From a bacterium (GTDB lineage: Bacteria > Electryoneota > RPQS01), in NCBI GenBank assembly GCA_016721565.1, contig JADKHW010000001.1:310001-374000 (forward strand): 64,000 nucleotides of DNA. The letters are read 5' to 3'. The position numbers and the translations under genes are program-made. The notes below the pieces were generated by a model that made no database searches, was not told the origin of the DNA, and was given only the letters and a program-made list of their open reading frames with translations. Below, piece by piece: positions 55,251 to 62,881 of the stretch (position 1 is the stretch's first letter; each line of letters begins with the position of its first letter).

Positions 55251-56310
55251 AGCCATACCCGCATTTCGCAATTTGACTAAGGCAATTGCAAAGGGCGAGA
55301 CCTTTCCGGTGGTGATGCTGGGAGGGACGGAGGAGTTTGCTGTGGCGGAAGCTCGAAGTACTCTGCTCGAGTATTTGCTCAAGGATGCTTCGGCTGACTT
55401 TGATTATTTTGACTGTGAAGCTGCCGGTATTGAAATCAAGGATTTGAACGATCAACTTGTGGCTTTGCCGATGTTTGGGGCAAGACGAGTGGTCGTGATT
55501 AATGATCTTGACGGTACGAAGAAGGACGAAGCAAAACAGAATCTCATCAAGCGATATTCGGCGAATCCTTCGCCAACGACGAGTTTGGTTCTGATTCAGC
55601 TGCTCGAGCGCAAGCCGAACAAGTATGAGATGGACCGTTTGCAAAATGCTCCAAACAGCTATTGGTTTTTTGAGTTGCGCGAGAGTGAAATTGCCAAGTT
55701 CGTGAAGAGTTTTGTGGCAGATAACAAGAAGACGATTGCGAACAACGCAGTGGACTACTTGATTGAGAACTCGTCATCACAATTGCGTGATCTTAAAGCG
55801 AAACTTGAACATCTCGTACTCTATGCAGGTGACGCTCCCGAGATCACGGCCGAGATGGCCATGCGAGCGACCGGGATCACGGCTGAGGTGGACATGTTCG
55901 GGTTTGACGATGCCTTTTTGGAGGGCAATGCCTCCCGAGTCTTGAAGGAAGCTCGTGAATTAATGGACAAGGGGATGGACGAGCTGGCTCTTTTGGGCCG
56001 TTTGCGGAGTTCGATCTCTAAGATATGGATTTGTGGGGGGCTGGCGGCAAGGCGGGCTGTCGAAGCGGACTTTCAGAAGGTACTTGGTGGGCAAGCCTTT
56101 AAGAAAAATGACTTTATCGGTGCAGCGCGAAGGATAGGGGAGAAGGGAGTTCAGGATTTACTATTGAACTTGCTTCAAATTGAATTGCACGCAAAGTCAA
56201 AGGGCTCAGAGGTTAGGTCGCTAATATTTGAGTGGTTATGGACCGCATGTGATGGAAAAAAGTCCGGAACACGCGGAACCTTGGTCAAACAGAAAGAGTA
56301 TGTCAGGTAG
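55225..56310 (+). CDS. holA: DNA polymerase III subunit delta
   Basis: A 361-residue clamp-loader subunit. The N-terminal FPVVMLGGTEEFAVAEA, YFDCEAAGIEIKDL, LPMFGARRVVVINDLDG and ERKPNKYEMDRL fit domain I of HolA. The middle has EITAEMAMRATGITAEVDMFGFDDA and the end NLLQIELHAKSKGS. It opens the sliding clamp together with delta prime and tau. The ATG at 55225 lies within the C26 gene. Confidence 0.85.
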   Translation: MSSLNWLAEAIPAFRNLTKAIAKGETFPVVMLGGTEEFAVAEARSTLLEYLLKDASADFDYFDCEAAGIEIKDLNDQLVALPMFGARRVVVINDLDGTKKDEAKQNLIKRYSANPSPTTSLVLIQLLERKPNKYEMDRLQNAPNSYWFFELRESEIAKFVKSFVADNKKTIANNAVDYLIENSSSQLRDLKAKLEHLVLYAGDAPEITAEMAMRATGITAEVDMFGFDDAFLEGNASRVLKEARELMDKGMDELALLGRLRSSISKIWICGGLAARRAVEADFQKVLGGQAFKKNDFIGAARRIGEKGVQDLLLNLLQIELHAKSKGSEVRSLIFEWLWTACDGKKSGTRGTLVKQKEYVR

Positions 56311-56313
56311 GCG

Positions 56314-56913
56314 ATGAACAAGAAGCCAATCGCGTCGCAGACCGACGAAGAACTTATAGCCGCGTTCCAGCAAGAAGATGCTGCGGCATTTGACGAAATT
56401 GTTCGTCGTTATCGTGACCCGCTCTATAATTTTGTGGTCCGGCTGTTGGGTGATACCCTGTTCAGCGAGGACGTGGTTCAGGAGACCTTTGTAAGGGTTT
56501 ACCGGAACAAGCACCGTTATCATCAGGTGGCCAAGTTTTCGACGTGGATCTATACCATAGCATCGAACTTGGCGAAGACTGAATTAAGACGCCGCAAAGT
56601 AAGAAACTTCTTCTCGATTTCCTCAAAGGGCAACGAGGAACGCGACTATGATATTCAAGATCAGAGCGTGGATGTTGAGAAGGAAGTGGATGGGAAAGTA
56701 CGAACGGAGTTGATTCTGCGGGAGATTGAAAAGCTTCCGTTTCATTTCCGCGAAGCCGTTTTGCTCAGAGACGTGCAGGACCTTTCGTACGAAGAAATAT
56801 CAGAAGTGTTAAAGGTGCCGTTGGGTACCGTAAAATCTCGGGTGAACAGAGGGAGAACCCGCTTGCAACAAGTATTAAAGTTTTTGGTGAATGAGGAGTC
56901 CGACCGTGATTAG
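56314..56913 (+). CDS. ECF-type RNA polymerase sigma factor (second)
   Basis: A 199-residue sigma factor: region 2 FDEIVRRYRDPLYNFVVRLLGD, EDVVQETFVRVYRNKHRY and FSTWIYTIASNLAKTELRRRK; region 4 LPFHFREAVLLRDVQDLSYEEISEVLKVPLGTVKSRVNRGRTRLQ. This is closer to the classic RpoE-like pattern than the one at 6.1 kb. It starts three bases after holA, and its end overlaps the next gene, a candidate anti-sigma factor. Confidence 0.94.
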   Translation: MNKKPIASQTDEELIAAFQQEDAAAFDEIVRRYRDPLYNFVVRLLGDTLFSEDVVQETFVRVYRNKHRYHQVAKFSTWIYTIASNLAKTELRRRKVRNFFSISSKGNEERDYDIQDQSVDVEKEVDGKVRTELILREIEKLPFHFREAVLLRDVQDLSYEEISEVLKVPLGTVKSRVNRGRTRLQQVLKFLVNEESDRD

Positions 56914-57399
56914 TCCCGACAACAACGTAACGAACAGTGTGGAACCGGATTGTACTCCGGGTCAGATGCGAGTTCGAGAGGCGTTGAAAACTCTACCCAA
57001 AGCAAATTGTCCTGTTGGATTTGAATTTAGACTTGAACGCAGATTGGCTGGAAAGCCGGTCGGTGGGACACGCTCCGGATGGAGCCTGAGTTGGATTGGT
57101 GCGGGGGTTGGCTTCGCGACGGCGATGGTGATCGCGATGTTCATCTTTGATTTTGGTACGGCACGGGGCCTGCAAACATCACAGGAACTCCGACGACGAT
57201 TAAGACGAGCGGTGTTCAGGTTGAACAGCCTGCCGAAGTCGCTAAGACAACGATTGAAACAACTTCACCTGTGACGGCTCCGGAAAAGACTGCTGAGCAG
57301 TTGGCGGCTTCGCAGGATACGATGAAGGATAAGACCAAGCCGGGTACGTTGCCGGAAGGCAAGTACGAGACGGTCGGGGGGACACAGAGTCCGAGATAG
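56891..57399 (+). CDS. Candidate anti-sigma factor, single-pass membrane protein; one frame change
   Basis: Read through, ~169 residues. The N-terminal ~70 residues include REALKTLPKANCPVGFEFRLERRL, similar in layout to anti-sigma proteins with a 'P-x-x-F-x-x-R-L' segment. A transmembrane helix follows (WIGAGVGFATAMVIAMFIF, ~77-95), then a Thr/Lys/Pro-rich tail. The frame breaks in the GGGG run at 57165-57168; one more G gives ARGPANITGTPTTIKTSGVQV and a tail ending TVGGTQSPR. GTG at 56906, with GAGGAG seven bases before, is an alternative start. Position after the sigma gene gives the function. Confidence 0.55.
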
Positions 57400-57420
57400 T
57401 GTTACGTGATACTTGGGTTA

Positions 57421-57456
57421 AACGCGGCGATTCGAAAGAGTCGCCGCGTTTTTTTG
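57421..57456 (+). terminator. Strong terminator after the second sigma operon
   Basis: AACGCGGCGA pairs perfectly with TCGCCGCGTT (10 bp, loop TTCGAAAGAG), followed by a run of seven Ts including the stem end. Confidence 0.93.
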
Positions 57457-57520
57457 TGCCAGCGTAGACGCTGGACCCAATGTGCTGACGCGGAGGCTTA
57501 AAAAGTTGCCGCGTTTTCTT

Positions 57521-57541
57521 GTGCTTGTTAAGCACCTTTTT
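57521..57541 (+). terminator. Second small hairpin with T-run
   Basis: GTGCTT, loop GTT, AAGCAC then C-TTTTT. Short stem; may be a back-up terminator. Confidence 0.45.
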
Positions 57542-57733
57542 GCGCTTCGCTCGTGCTTTGGATTCTCGGTTGCGGCCCCTACCGGAGGCAGGGGGGGTAG
57601 TGGTTAGCTAAATTACGTCCATAATATAATACTGAAATGACGCGATGTCAATTGTTATTTTCATTTTACTGAACTTAGTAAACGTTTGTTCAAATTTGAT
57701 TTAGGGAAAAAGAGGGGGATGGGGAGGCATTTC

Positions 57734-57789
57734 GGTCACCATTGCGGGTCTGGAGACCCACAACGGCGAAAAAGGAAGCTGTAGTGACC
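57734..57789 (+). promoter_or_regulatory. Candidate structured RNA upstream of the beta-helix gene
   Basis: GGTCAC (57734-57739) pairs with GTGACC (57784-57789) and encloses a long hairpin: CATTG-c-GGGTC, loop TGGA, GACCC-a-CAACG. A purine-rich strand CGAAAAAGGAAG joins the two. It does not match a riboswitch class I know. It lies 110 bases upstream of the ATG of the beta-helix gene, on the same strand. Confidence 0.35.
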
Positions 57790-57899
57790 CGGCAAAGATA
57801 AAAAGATTGGGGAAAGGGGTTGCGATTGTGGTGCGGTGGGTATTTATTTGAATGATGTAGGTGGGGAAATCAGATCGGGAATAACTCGAGGAGCATATC

Positions 57900-59328
57900 A
57901 TGACTCGAAATCTACTCTTTGCGATTGGGCTACTTGGGATGACTTTGAGCTTGCAGGCGGAGACGATTGTCCCGGGGGGTGACGTAAGCGGGGAATGGAA
58001 TCTCGCCGGAAGCCCTTATCTGATTCAGGGAAACATTCAGATCCCGTTCTCAGAAGCGTTGCGCATCGGCGCGGGTGTTGAGGTGATTTTTCTCGGCTAT
58101 ACGGACTCAAAATGCAGTTTGCGGTCTGACTATTTCAGGTTCTACGGTGCGGATGTACCATTGCTTGATTCAGAACATTACGGGAAACGGGCTTCATGCT
58201 GAAAACGGTGCAACGGTCGAGGCCACGGATTGCGAGTTTCTGAGCAATGGATATACCATGGATTCCGGCCTTGGGAGCGCTTGCCTAATTCGGGATCAGT
58301 CCAAACTGATCGGAAAACGTTGTGTCTTCGAGAACAACTTTTCGCATATCGACGGCGGCGCGATTCACGGAGGATTGGGATGCTTGTTGGCTTTGGATAG
58401 CTGCCGCTTTCTGAATAATGGTTGTAATTTGTGGGGCGGGGCGATTGACGTAAATTCCGCCAAGCTCCAGATTACGAATTGTGAGTTTTACGGCAATCAA
58501 GGTCGAAAAGGCGGCGCGGCGTATCTGCAAACACCCGATTCGACGTTGTTTGATCATTGTATCTTCACCGGAAACGGCGCGTCGGAAGGCTCGGTACTCT
58601 ATGTCTCTACGGGAACGAGTAATCCGGTGACCATGCTGAATTGCGATTTTGTTCGTAATATCGGCACGGATGCGGGAGCTATTCGCGCCGAGTCGCATTT
58701 AACTCTGAAACACTCGATATTTTATGCGAACACCGGCGCGGTTGTGAATTTCTTAGATCCCGCTGCTCAAGTGGAGTATTGTTTATTTTCCGGCGAGGAC
58801 GAATTCTTTACGGGTACGGTGCCGAATGGGTTGGGCGAGCTGAATCATCAGAATCACAACGGGGATATGGTTGATTCGTATGAGAATCTGTTTGCGGATC
58901 CAGTCTTTGCTGATGAGCCTGACGGAAATCTGCATCTTGAGAATGATTCTCCTTGTATTGACGCAGGTGATCCGACGTTTCCGTTTGATCCGGACGGCAC
59001 GATTGCAGACATTGGCCGCTACTCGTTCATGCAAGAGACTGCGGTTGCTCCGCAGACATTGCTTCCGACTGTCATTAGTGTAACGGCGTTTCCGAATCCG
59101 TTTAATAGCTCGCTTGAATTGAGTGTTGAACTTCCGGCTGCGGCTGAGATCAGTTTGACGATCTTTGATGTTACGGGCCGTGAAGTTGAACAACTCTTTA
59201 GCGGAACTTTGGCAACGGGTGAACATCGACTGATGTGGAATGCTGCGGGAGTTCCGACGGGAGTATATTTTGTCGCAATTGAATCCGGCGGAGTTTTTGT
59301 CACGCAGAAGGTTTTGTTGTTGAAGTAG
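57900..59328 (+). CDS. Secreted right-handed beta-helix protein with T9SS sorting domain; frame change
   Basis: The 5' frame gives a signal peptide (to LQA, about residue 20) and VPGGDVSGEWNLAGSPYLIQGN, a typical beta-helix cap. From about 58100 a second frame carries GLTISGSTVRMYHCLIQNITGNG and many ~22-residue right-handed helix turns such as CEFYGNQGRKGGAAYLQ. It ends in AFPNPFNSSLELSVEL, VFDVTGRE-type and VPTGVYFVAIESGG, a T9SS sorting domain. The frames (0 then +1) join somewhere within 58093-58146; I cannot place the site, and a larger deletion is possible as the rungs before it look short. The protein is likely surface-exposed; function unknown. Confidence 0.75.
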
Positions 59329-59330
59329 GC

Positions 59331-59375
59331 GACCCCCCCCCCGGCCCCTTCCCCCTTGAACGGAGGACGGGGGAG
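59331..59375. repeat. GC-rich palindrome of the dispersed family
   Basis: A long C-run, then CCCCC-TTGAACGGAGGAC-GGGGG, directly after the stop of the beta-helix gene. It resembles the other C-run/G-run palindromes at 61580 and 62841 in position (3' of a gene) but not in loop sequence. Confidence 0.5.
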
Positions 59376-59499
59376 CGCCTAAGGGTGCATTTGCTCCGAG
59401 CGGCTGACTTGGATTTGGGACTTGGCTTGCGCCTTGAGTGCAGGCCGTTTAGATTTGATCATCGTTTGGGAAATCAGTACAAAAACATGGGTAATTGAG

Positions 59500-61603
59500 A
59501 TGTACTTGATCATTATTTTATTGATGCTGGGATTGGGTGGGGAGTGTTTTGGGCAGGCCCGGATACGTTGGGACGAGGACGTATGGGGGCAAGGGGGGAC
59601 GTAAACTCAGCGTCTGCAAGCCACAATGGCGGCATTTTAATAGCTGGACAAACTTTGTCATTTGGCGCTGGATCACATGATTTTCTCGTTGTCGAATATG
59701 ATGAGATGGGACATCTAGTGTGGTCGCAAACTTTTGGAGGTTCAAACTCTGACGCATGTCAATCTATCGAACAAACCAATGACGGGGGGTATGTGCTTGT
59801 TGGTCAAACTTTATCCTTTGGCGCAGGCGATTGGGATATATGGTTGGTTAAGATAAGCGGTAGCGGAGATTTCCTATGGAGCCGCACATACGGAACAATT
59901 CGTGACGAAATCGGCTACAGTGTCTGTCAAACAAGTGACGGAGGATTTGCCGTTGCCGGACATTATAATGCAGGTGACTATCAGTTCTATTTAGTAAAGA
60001 CGAATAGTGCTGGAACTCAAATGTGGGCGAGATCATATGGAGGTGCTGGTTACGATGTATGCGTTAAGCAACTCCAGGACGCTGGTTTCATTCTTGGTGG
60101 AATTACGACATCTTATGGCGCGGGAGGTTCTGACGTTTGGATTGTTCGAACCAATGCGATTGGGGACACACTTTGGACCCGCACTTTCGGGAGCACGTCC
60201 ACTGACGACTGCCAAGCAATCTTTGTCACAGAGTCAGGAGAATACCTATTTGCTGGCACTACCTATTTCGTAGGATCTGGACAAGAGAATTTCTACATGA
60301 TACGATGCGATGCAAACGGAAACGAAATATGGTCAAAAACGTTTGGTGGCGATACATGGGAGGCATGCAATTCTGTAATTCGTACCCTTGATGGCGGATT
60401 TCTGCTTGGAGGATTGACAAGTTCTTTTGGGAATGGCGACGTAGATTTCTGGGTGGTGAAGACAAATGATTTTGGCGATAGCCTGTGGAGTCAAACATTC
60501 GGGGGACTTCAGGGCGACTGGTGTTCCGAAGTTGTGCAATCGGTCGAAGGGAGCTACTATGTAACAGGATCAACAAATTCATTTGGAGTTGGCACTGACT
60601 TTTGGATCGTGAAGACAGAGATTGACCCAAACCACTCATACGTCTTATTTCCAAAGGTTTCGAGCAATTCCCAATTTTCTCCACCGACACAATCCGCTGG
60701 ACAGGCGTGGGTTTTGATGGCGGCGTGTGCATCGAACTGAACCGCCACTACCCAATCTGCGCATGGGAAACGATTTCGGATTCCACGGAGAATGATGGAG
60801 CGTATGAGTGGTTTGTGACGGATCCGCTGTCGGACTCTTGCCGGATTCGGATTTGTGCTTTGCAGGATACATTTTGTGATGTGTCGGATGGGAATTTCTC
60901 GATTGTGTCTTCGCAGGGGTATCTTGCGCTTGTGAGGAGCAGTCAGGCGAATACCGCGTTGACGAATTGGAATTTTGGAGCGGTGGAGTGTCCGAATGTA
61001 GCTTCGCAGTGGTTCCGACTCAAGAATTTCGGGAGTGAATCTATTGTGGTGTTTCAACCGCTTGAACCTGCGTCGAGTGAGTTTTCGCGCACGACGCCGT
61101 GCGGAACATTTTTCGCACTGGCACCGAATCAGATGAGCGCGTGCTCGGTGCGTGTTACTTTTGATGCGGCGAGTGACGGAGTGTATAGCGACGTGCTCAG
61201 AGTGCAGACCGATGCTGTGAACGGTGTGAACGGATTTGTGGAGTTTGGTTTGAACGGTGAGCAGATTTCCACTCCGGCGGCACCGGAAGTGGTGATTTCT
61301 ACGCAAGGATTGGATGCGCATCTGAGTTGGGCCGTGGTGGATACGTCGGTCGGCGGATGTGCGGTCAGCGATCTTTGGTATGCGGTGTTTTATTCGCCGA
61401 CCTCGGGCGGGCCGTTTTATTATCACGGGTGGACGCCGCAGACGACGTACACGCATGTCGGGGTGGTGAATTTTTCGCCGACGCAGTTTTATCAGGTGGT
61501 GGCGGTGGAGGGGCCGGCGGCGGTGGCGGGTTCGTTGGTGAAGGGGATGGAAATGGGGGAGGTATTGAATGCACTCAGACACCCCCCCTTGCCCCCCCGC
61601 TAA
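59500..61603 (+). CDS. Secreted beta-propeller-like repeat protein; two frame changes, truncated by a palindrome
   Basis: Read through, ~700 residues. It has a signal peptide (MYLIIILLMLGLGGECFGQA), then seven or so repeats of ~55 residues. Each holds DGG(Y/F)-x-(L/V)-x-G-x-T-x-SFG, then D-x-W-(L/V)-VK-T and a LWSQTFGG turn, which predicts a propeller. A beta-sandwich region with Cys pairs and an Ig/FN3-like segment follow. Breaks are the six-G run 59593-59598 (one more G gives QGGDVNSASASHNGG) and the TTTT at 60675-60678 (one more T gives FFSTDTIRWTGVGFDGG). The stop TAA at 61601-61603 lies inside a dispersed palindrome, and no sorting domain remains, so the native 3' end seems lost. Confidence 0.65.
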
Positions 61604-61615
61604 AGCGAGGGGGAA
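61580..61615. repeat. Dispersed C-run/G-run palindrome, copy 1
   Basis: CCCCCGCT-AA-AGCG-A-GGGGG palindrome preceded by a second C-run. It shares the 24-base core CCCCCCGCTAAAGCG plus AGGGGGAAT with the copy at 62841. It supplies the stop codon of the propeller gene. Confidence 0.85.
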
Positions 61616-61630
61616 TCGGAAGCAGAGGGG

Positions 61631-61660
61631 TCCTTCAGCCGCGGCGGCTTCAGGATGACA
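61631..61660. repeat. Imperfect palindrome ending in AGGATGACA
   Basis: TCCTTCAGCCGC-GGCGGCTTCAGGATGACA. It shares the (C/G)GGATGACAATG end with the unit at 61711-61740, so the two look like members of one family. Confidence 0.5.
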
Positions 61661-61710
61661 ATGTGATTTGACATTATGGGTTGCGTTTAGGATTTGCGTA
61701 GTGCTTGGGT

Positions 61711-61742
61711 AGGTCCCTTCGCTGCGCTGCGGGATGACAATG
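61711..61742. repeat. Imperfect palindrome ending in GGGATGACA
   Basis: GTCCCTTCGCTGCGCTGCGGGATGACA; the TCCC...GGGA ends pair and the middle is GCTGCGCTGC. Similar in form to 61631-61660. Confidence 0.5.
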
Positions 61743-61772
61743 GGGCTATTACATTTCGATTTTGCCGGGCGC

Positions 61773-61792
61773 GGGCGGATTGCCATCCGCCC
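61773..61792. repeat. Palindrome GGGCGGAT-TGCC-ATCCGCCC
   Basis: A perfect 8-bp stem with a four-base loop, followed by CTACA. Units of this look are frequent between genes in several candidate phyla, by my recollection. Confidence 0.7.
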
Positions 61793-61815
61793 CTACACTG
61801 AACGGAATGAAGGCA

Positions 61816-61833
61816 GGCGGGTCAAGACCCGCC
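61816..61833. repeat. Palindrome GGCGGGTC-AA-GACCCGCC
   Basis: A perfect 8-bp inverted repeat with two central bases, followed by ACTACGGG; same general style as 61773-61792. Confidence 0.7.
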
Positions 61834-61924
61834 ACTACGGGTGGGCGATTCGGCTTGGAACCAAAGCTGTTGATGATTCGTATAGCAATCGAGCCTTAGA
61901 AAACAAAAGCTGGTTGACAACCAG

Positions 61925-61953
61925 TTGACAAGGCGGGGGGAAATGATTATATT
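61925..61953 (+). promoter_or_regulatory. Sigma-70-type promoter of the zinc-ribbon gene
   Basis: TTGACA at 61925-61930, a 17-base spacer and TATATT at 61948-61953. The ATG follows 33 bases after the -10 element. One of the best consensus promoters in the window. Confidence 0.85.
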
Positions 61954-61986
61954 CCCTGTTGTTACTAAACCTAAAGGAAGCTCTAA

Positions 61987-62178
61987 ATGGCTAAGAAACA
62001 GACGTTTTCCGACAAATTGTCGAAGGCGAAGTCCTCAGGTGCTAAGCACTGCCCGGTTTGCAACGAGATCCAGACCTCGGTTCGCGTGCGCGAATTCTTG
62101 ACAGTTGGTGCCCGTCGCAACCAGACTTCGAAGATGGTGAAAGTTTGCAAATGCAACTCGGCTGAGATTTACGGTTAG
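61987..62178 (+). CDS. Small zinc-ribbon protein of unknown function
   Basis: A 63-residue basic protein: MAKKQTFSDKLSKAKSSG, then CPVC at ~20-23 and VCKC near the end, giving a likely C-x2-C...C-x-C metal site. It looks like a small ribosome- or RNA-associated protein in size, charge and its MAKK start, but it does not match bL33, bL36 or bS14 by eye. It has its own strong promoter and AGGAAG site before the ATG. The rdgB start follows four bases after the stop. Confidence 0.75.
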   Translation: MAKKQTFSDKLSKAKSSGAKHCPVCNEIQTSVRVREFLTVGARRNQTSKMVKVCKCNSAEIYG

Positions 62179-62182
62179 GCCC

Positions 62183-62800
62183 TTGCAGCGAATCGTCATC
62201 GCGACGAACAACGCGAATAAGTTCCGCGAGATTCAAGAGAAGCTGTCCGGTTTTCCGGTAGAACTCTTAAGCCTCGCGGATTTTTCGTTTCTGAAACCGA
62301 CGGTTGAGGACCAACCGGACTTGTTGGGGAACGCGATCAAGAAGGCCGCAGAAGCCTCCCGTGGGACGGGACTTTGGGCGATGGCTGATGATACCGGGCT
62401 TGAGGTGGATGCGTTGGGCGGTGCTCCGGGGGTTTACTCAGCGAGGTATGCCGGAGAGGGAGCAACGTATGCGGACAACTGCGCCAAGCTGCTCAAGGAA
62501 ATGGCCGAAGTGCCGGATGACAGACGGCGAGCGAGATTTCGGGCGGTGATTGCTTTGGTTACGGAGGATGGGACTTATTGTACCGAGGGGAAGCTTGAAG
62601 GGCGGATCAATCGAGCGGCTCGGGGGAGCAAGGGGTTTGGTTATGATCCGGTGTTTGAACTCATGGATGGGCGGACGCTGGCGGAGCTTGAGATGCATGA
62701 AAAAAACCGCCTGTCACATCGCGGACTGGCGGTTGAAAAGATGATGAAGCTGATTGAGTTTTTGCTCTCAGATTCCGGCAGGGAACCGCTGCGTGCTTGA
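62183..62800 (+). CDS. rdgB: XTP/dITP diphosphatase (RdgB/HAM1 family)
   Basis: A 205-residue house-cleaning pyrophosphatase that removes dITP, XTP and ITP. IATNNANKFREIQEKL opens the protein, and the active-site DDTGLEVDALGGAPGVYSARYAG is intact, as are GYDPVF and RLSHRGLAVEKM. The TTG start at 62183 fits the family N-terminus. The 3' end lies next to palindrome copy 2. Confidence 0.95.
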   Translation: MQRIVIATNNANKFREIQEKLSGFPVELLSLADFSFLKPTVEDQPDLLGNAIKKAAEASRGTGLWAMADDTGLEVDALGGAPGVYSARYAGEGATYADNCAKLLKEMAEVPDDRRRARFRAVIALVTEDGTYCTEGKLEGRINRAARGSKGFGYDPVFELMDGRTLAELEMHEKNRLSHRGLAVEKMMKLIEFLLSDSGREPLRA

Positions 62801-62840
62801 CGAGCACTTCGCTAAATCCCTGCTCGGCGATAATTAGACT

Positions 62841-62876
62841 CACCCCCCTAACCCCCCCGCTAAAGCGAGGGGGAAT
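62841..62876. repeat. Dispersed C-run/G-run palindrome, copy 2
   Basis: Two C-runs, then CCCCCGCTAAAGCGAGGGGGAAT, nearly identical to the copy at 61580. It lies between the convergent rdgB and outer-membrane protein genes, where it could also end transcription. Confidence 0.85.
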
Positions 62877-62881
62877 TTCAT

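Larger units (their letters stand above)
57400..57899 (+). other. 500-bp non-coding stretch with stacked hairpins
   Basis: No gene is seen. It holds the terminator at 57421-57456. After that come CCAGCGT-AG-ACGCTGG (57459-57474), ACGCGG...CCGCGT (57488-57514), and GTGCTT-GTT-AAGCAC with a T-run (57521-57541). A GC-rich palindrome follows at ~57576-57602, then an AT-rich segment and the foldable element at 57734-57789. Confidence 0.7.
61604..61986 (+). other. Non-coding mosaic of palindromic repeats, then a promoter
   Basis: No gene is seen on either strand that fits; long frames here are low-complexity shadows. It holds four further palindrome-like units (see separate entries) and ends with the promoter of the small zinc-ribbon gene. 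Confidence 0.75.

Noticed and set aside
61327..61671. Gly-rich plus-strand frame (114 codons)
   Set aside because: Composition follows from the G-rich sequence in another frame; it crosses the palindrome and has no ribosome-binding site.
60557..61786. 409-codon minus-strand frame opposite the propeller gene
   Set aside because: Arg/His/Ile-rich low-complexity translation with no recognisable fold; the plus-strand frame has a signal peptide and clear repeats, so this is a shadow.
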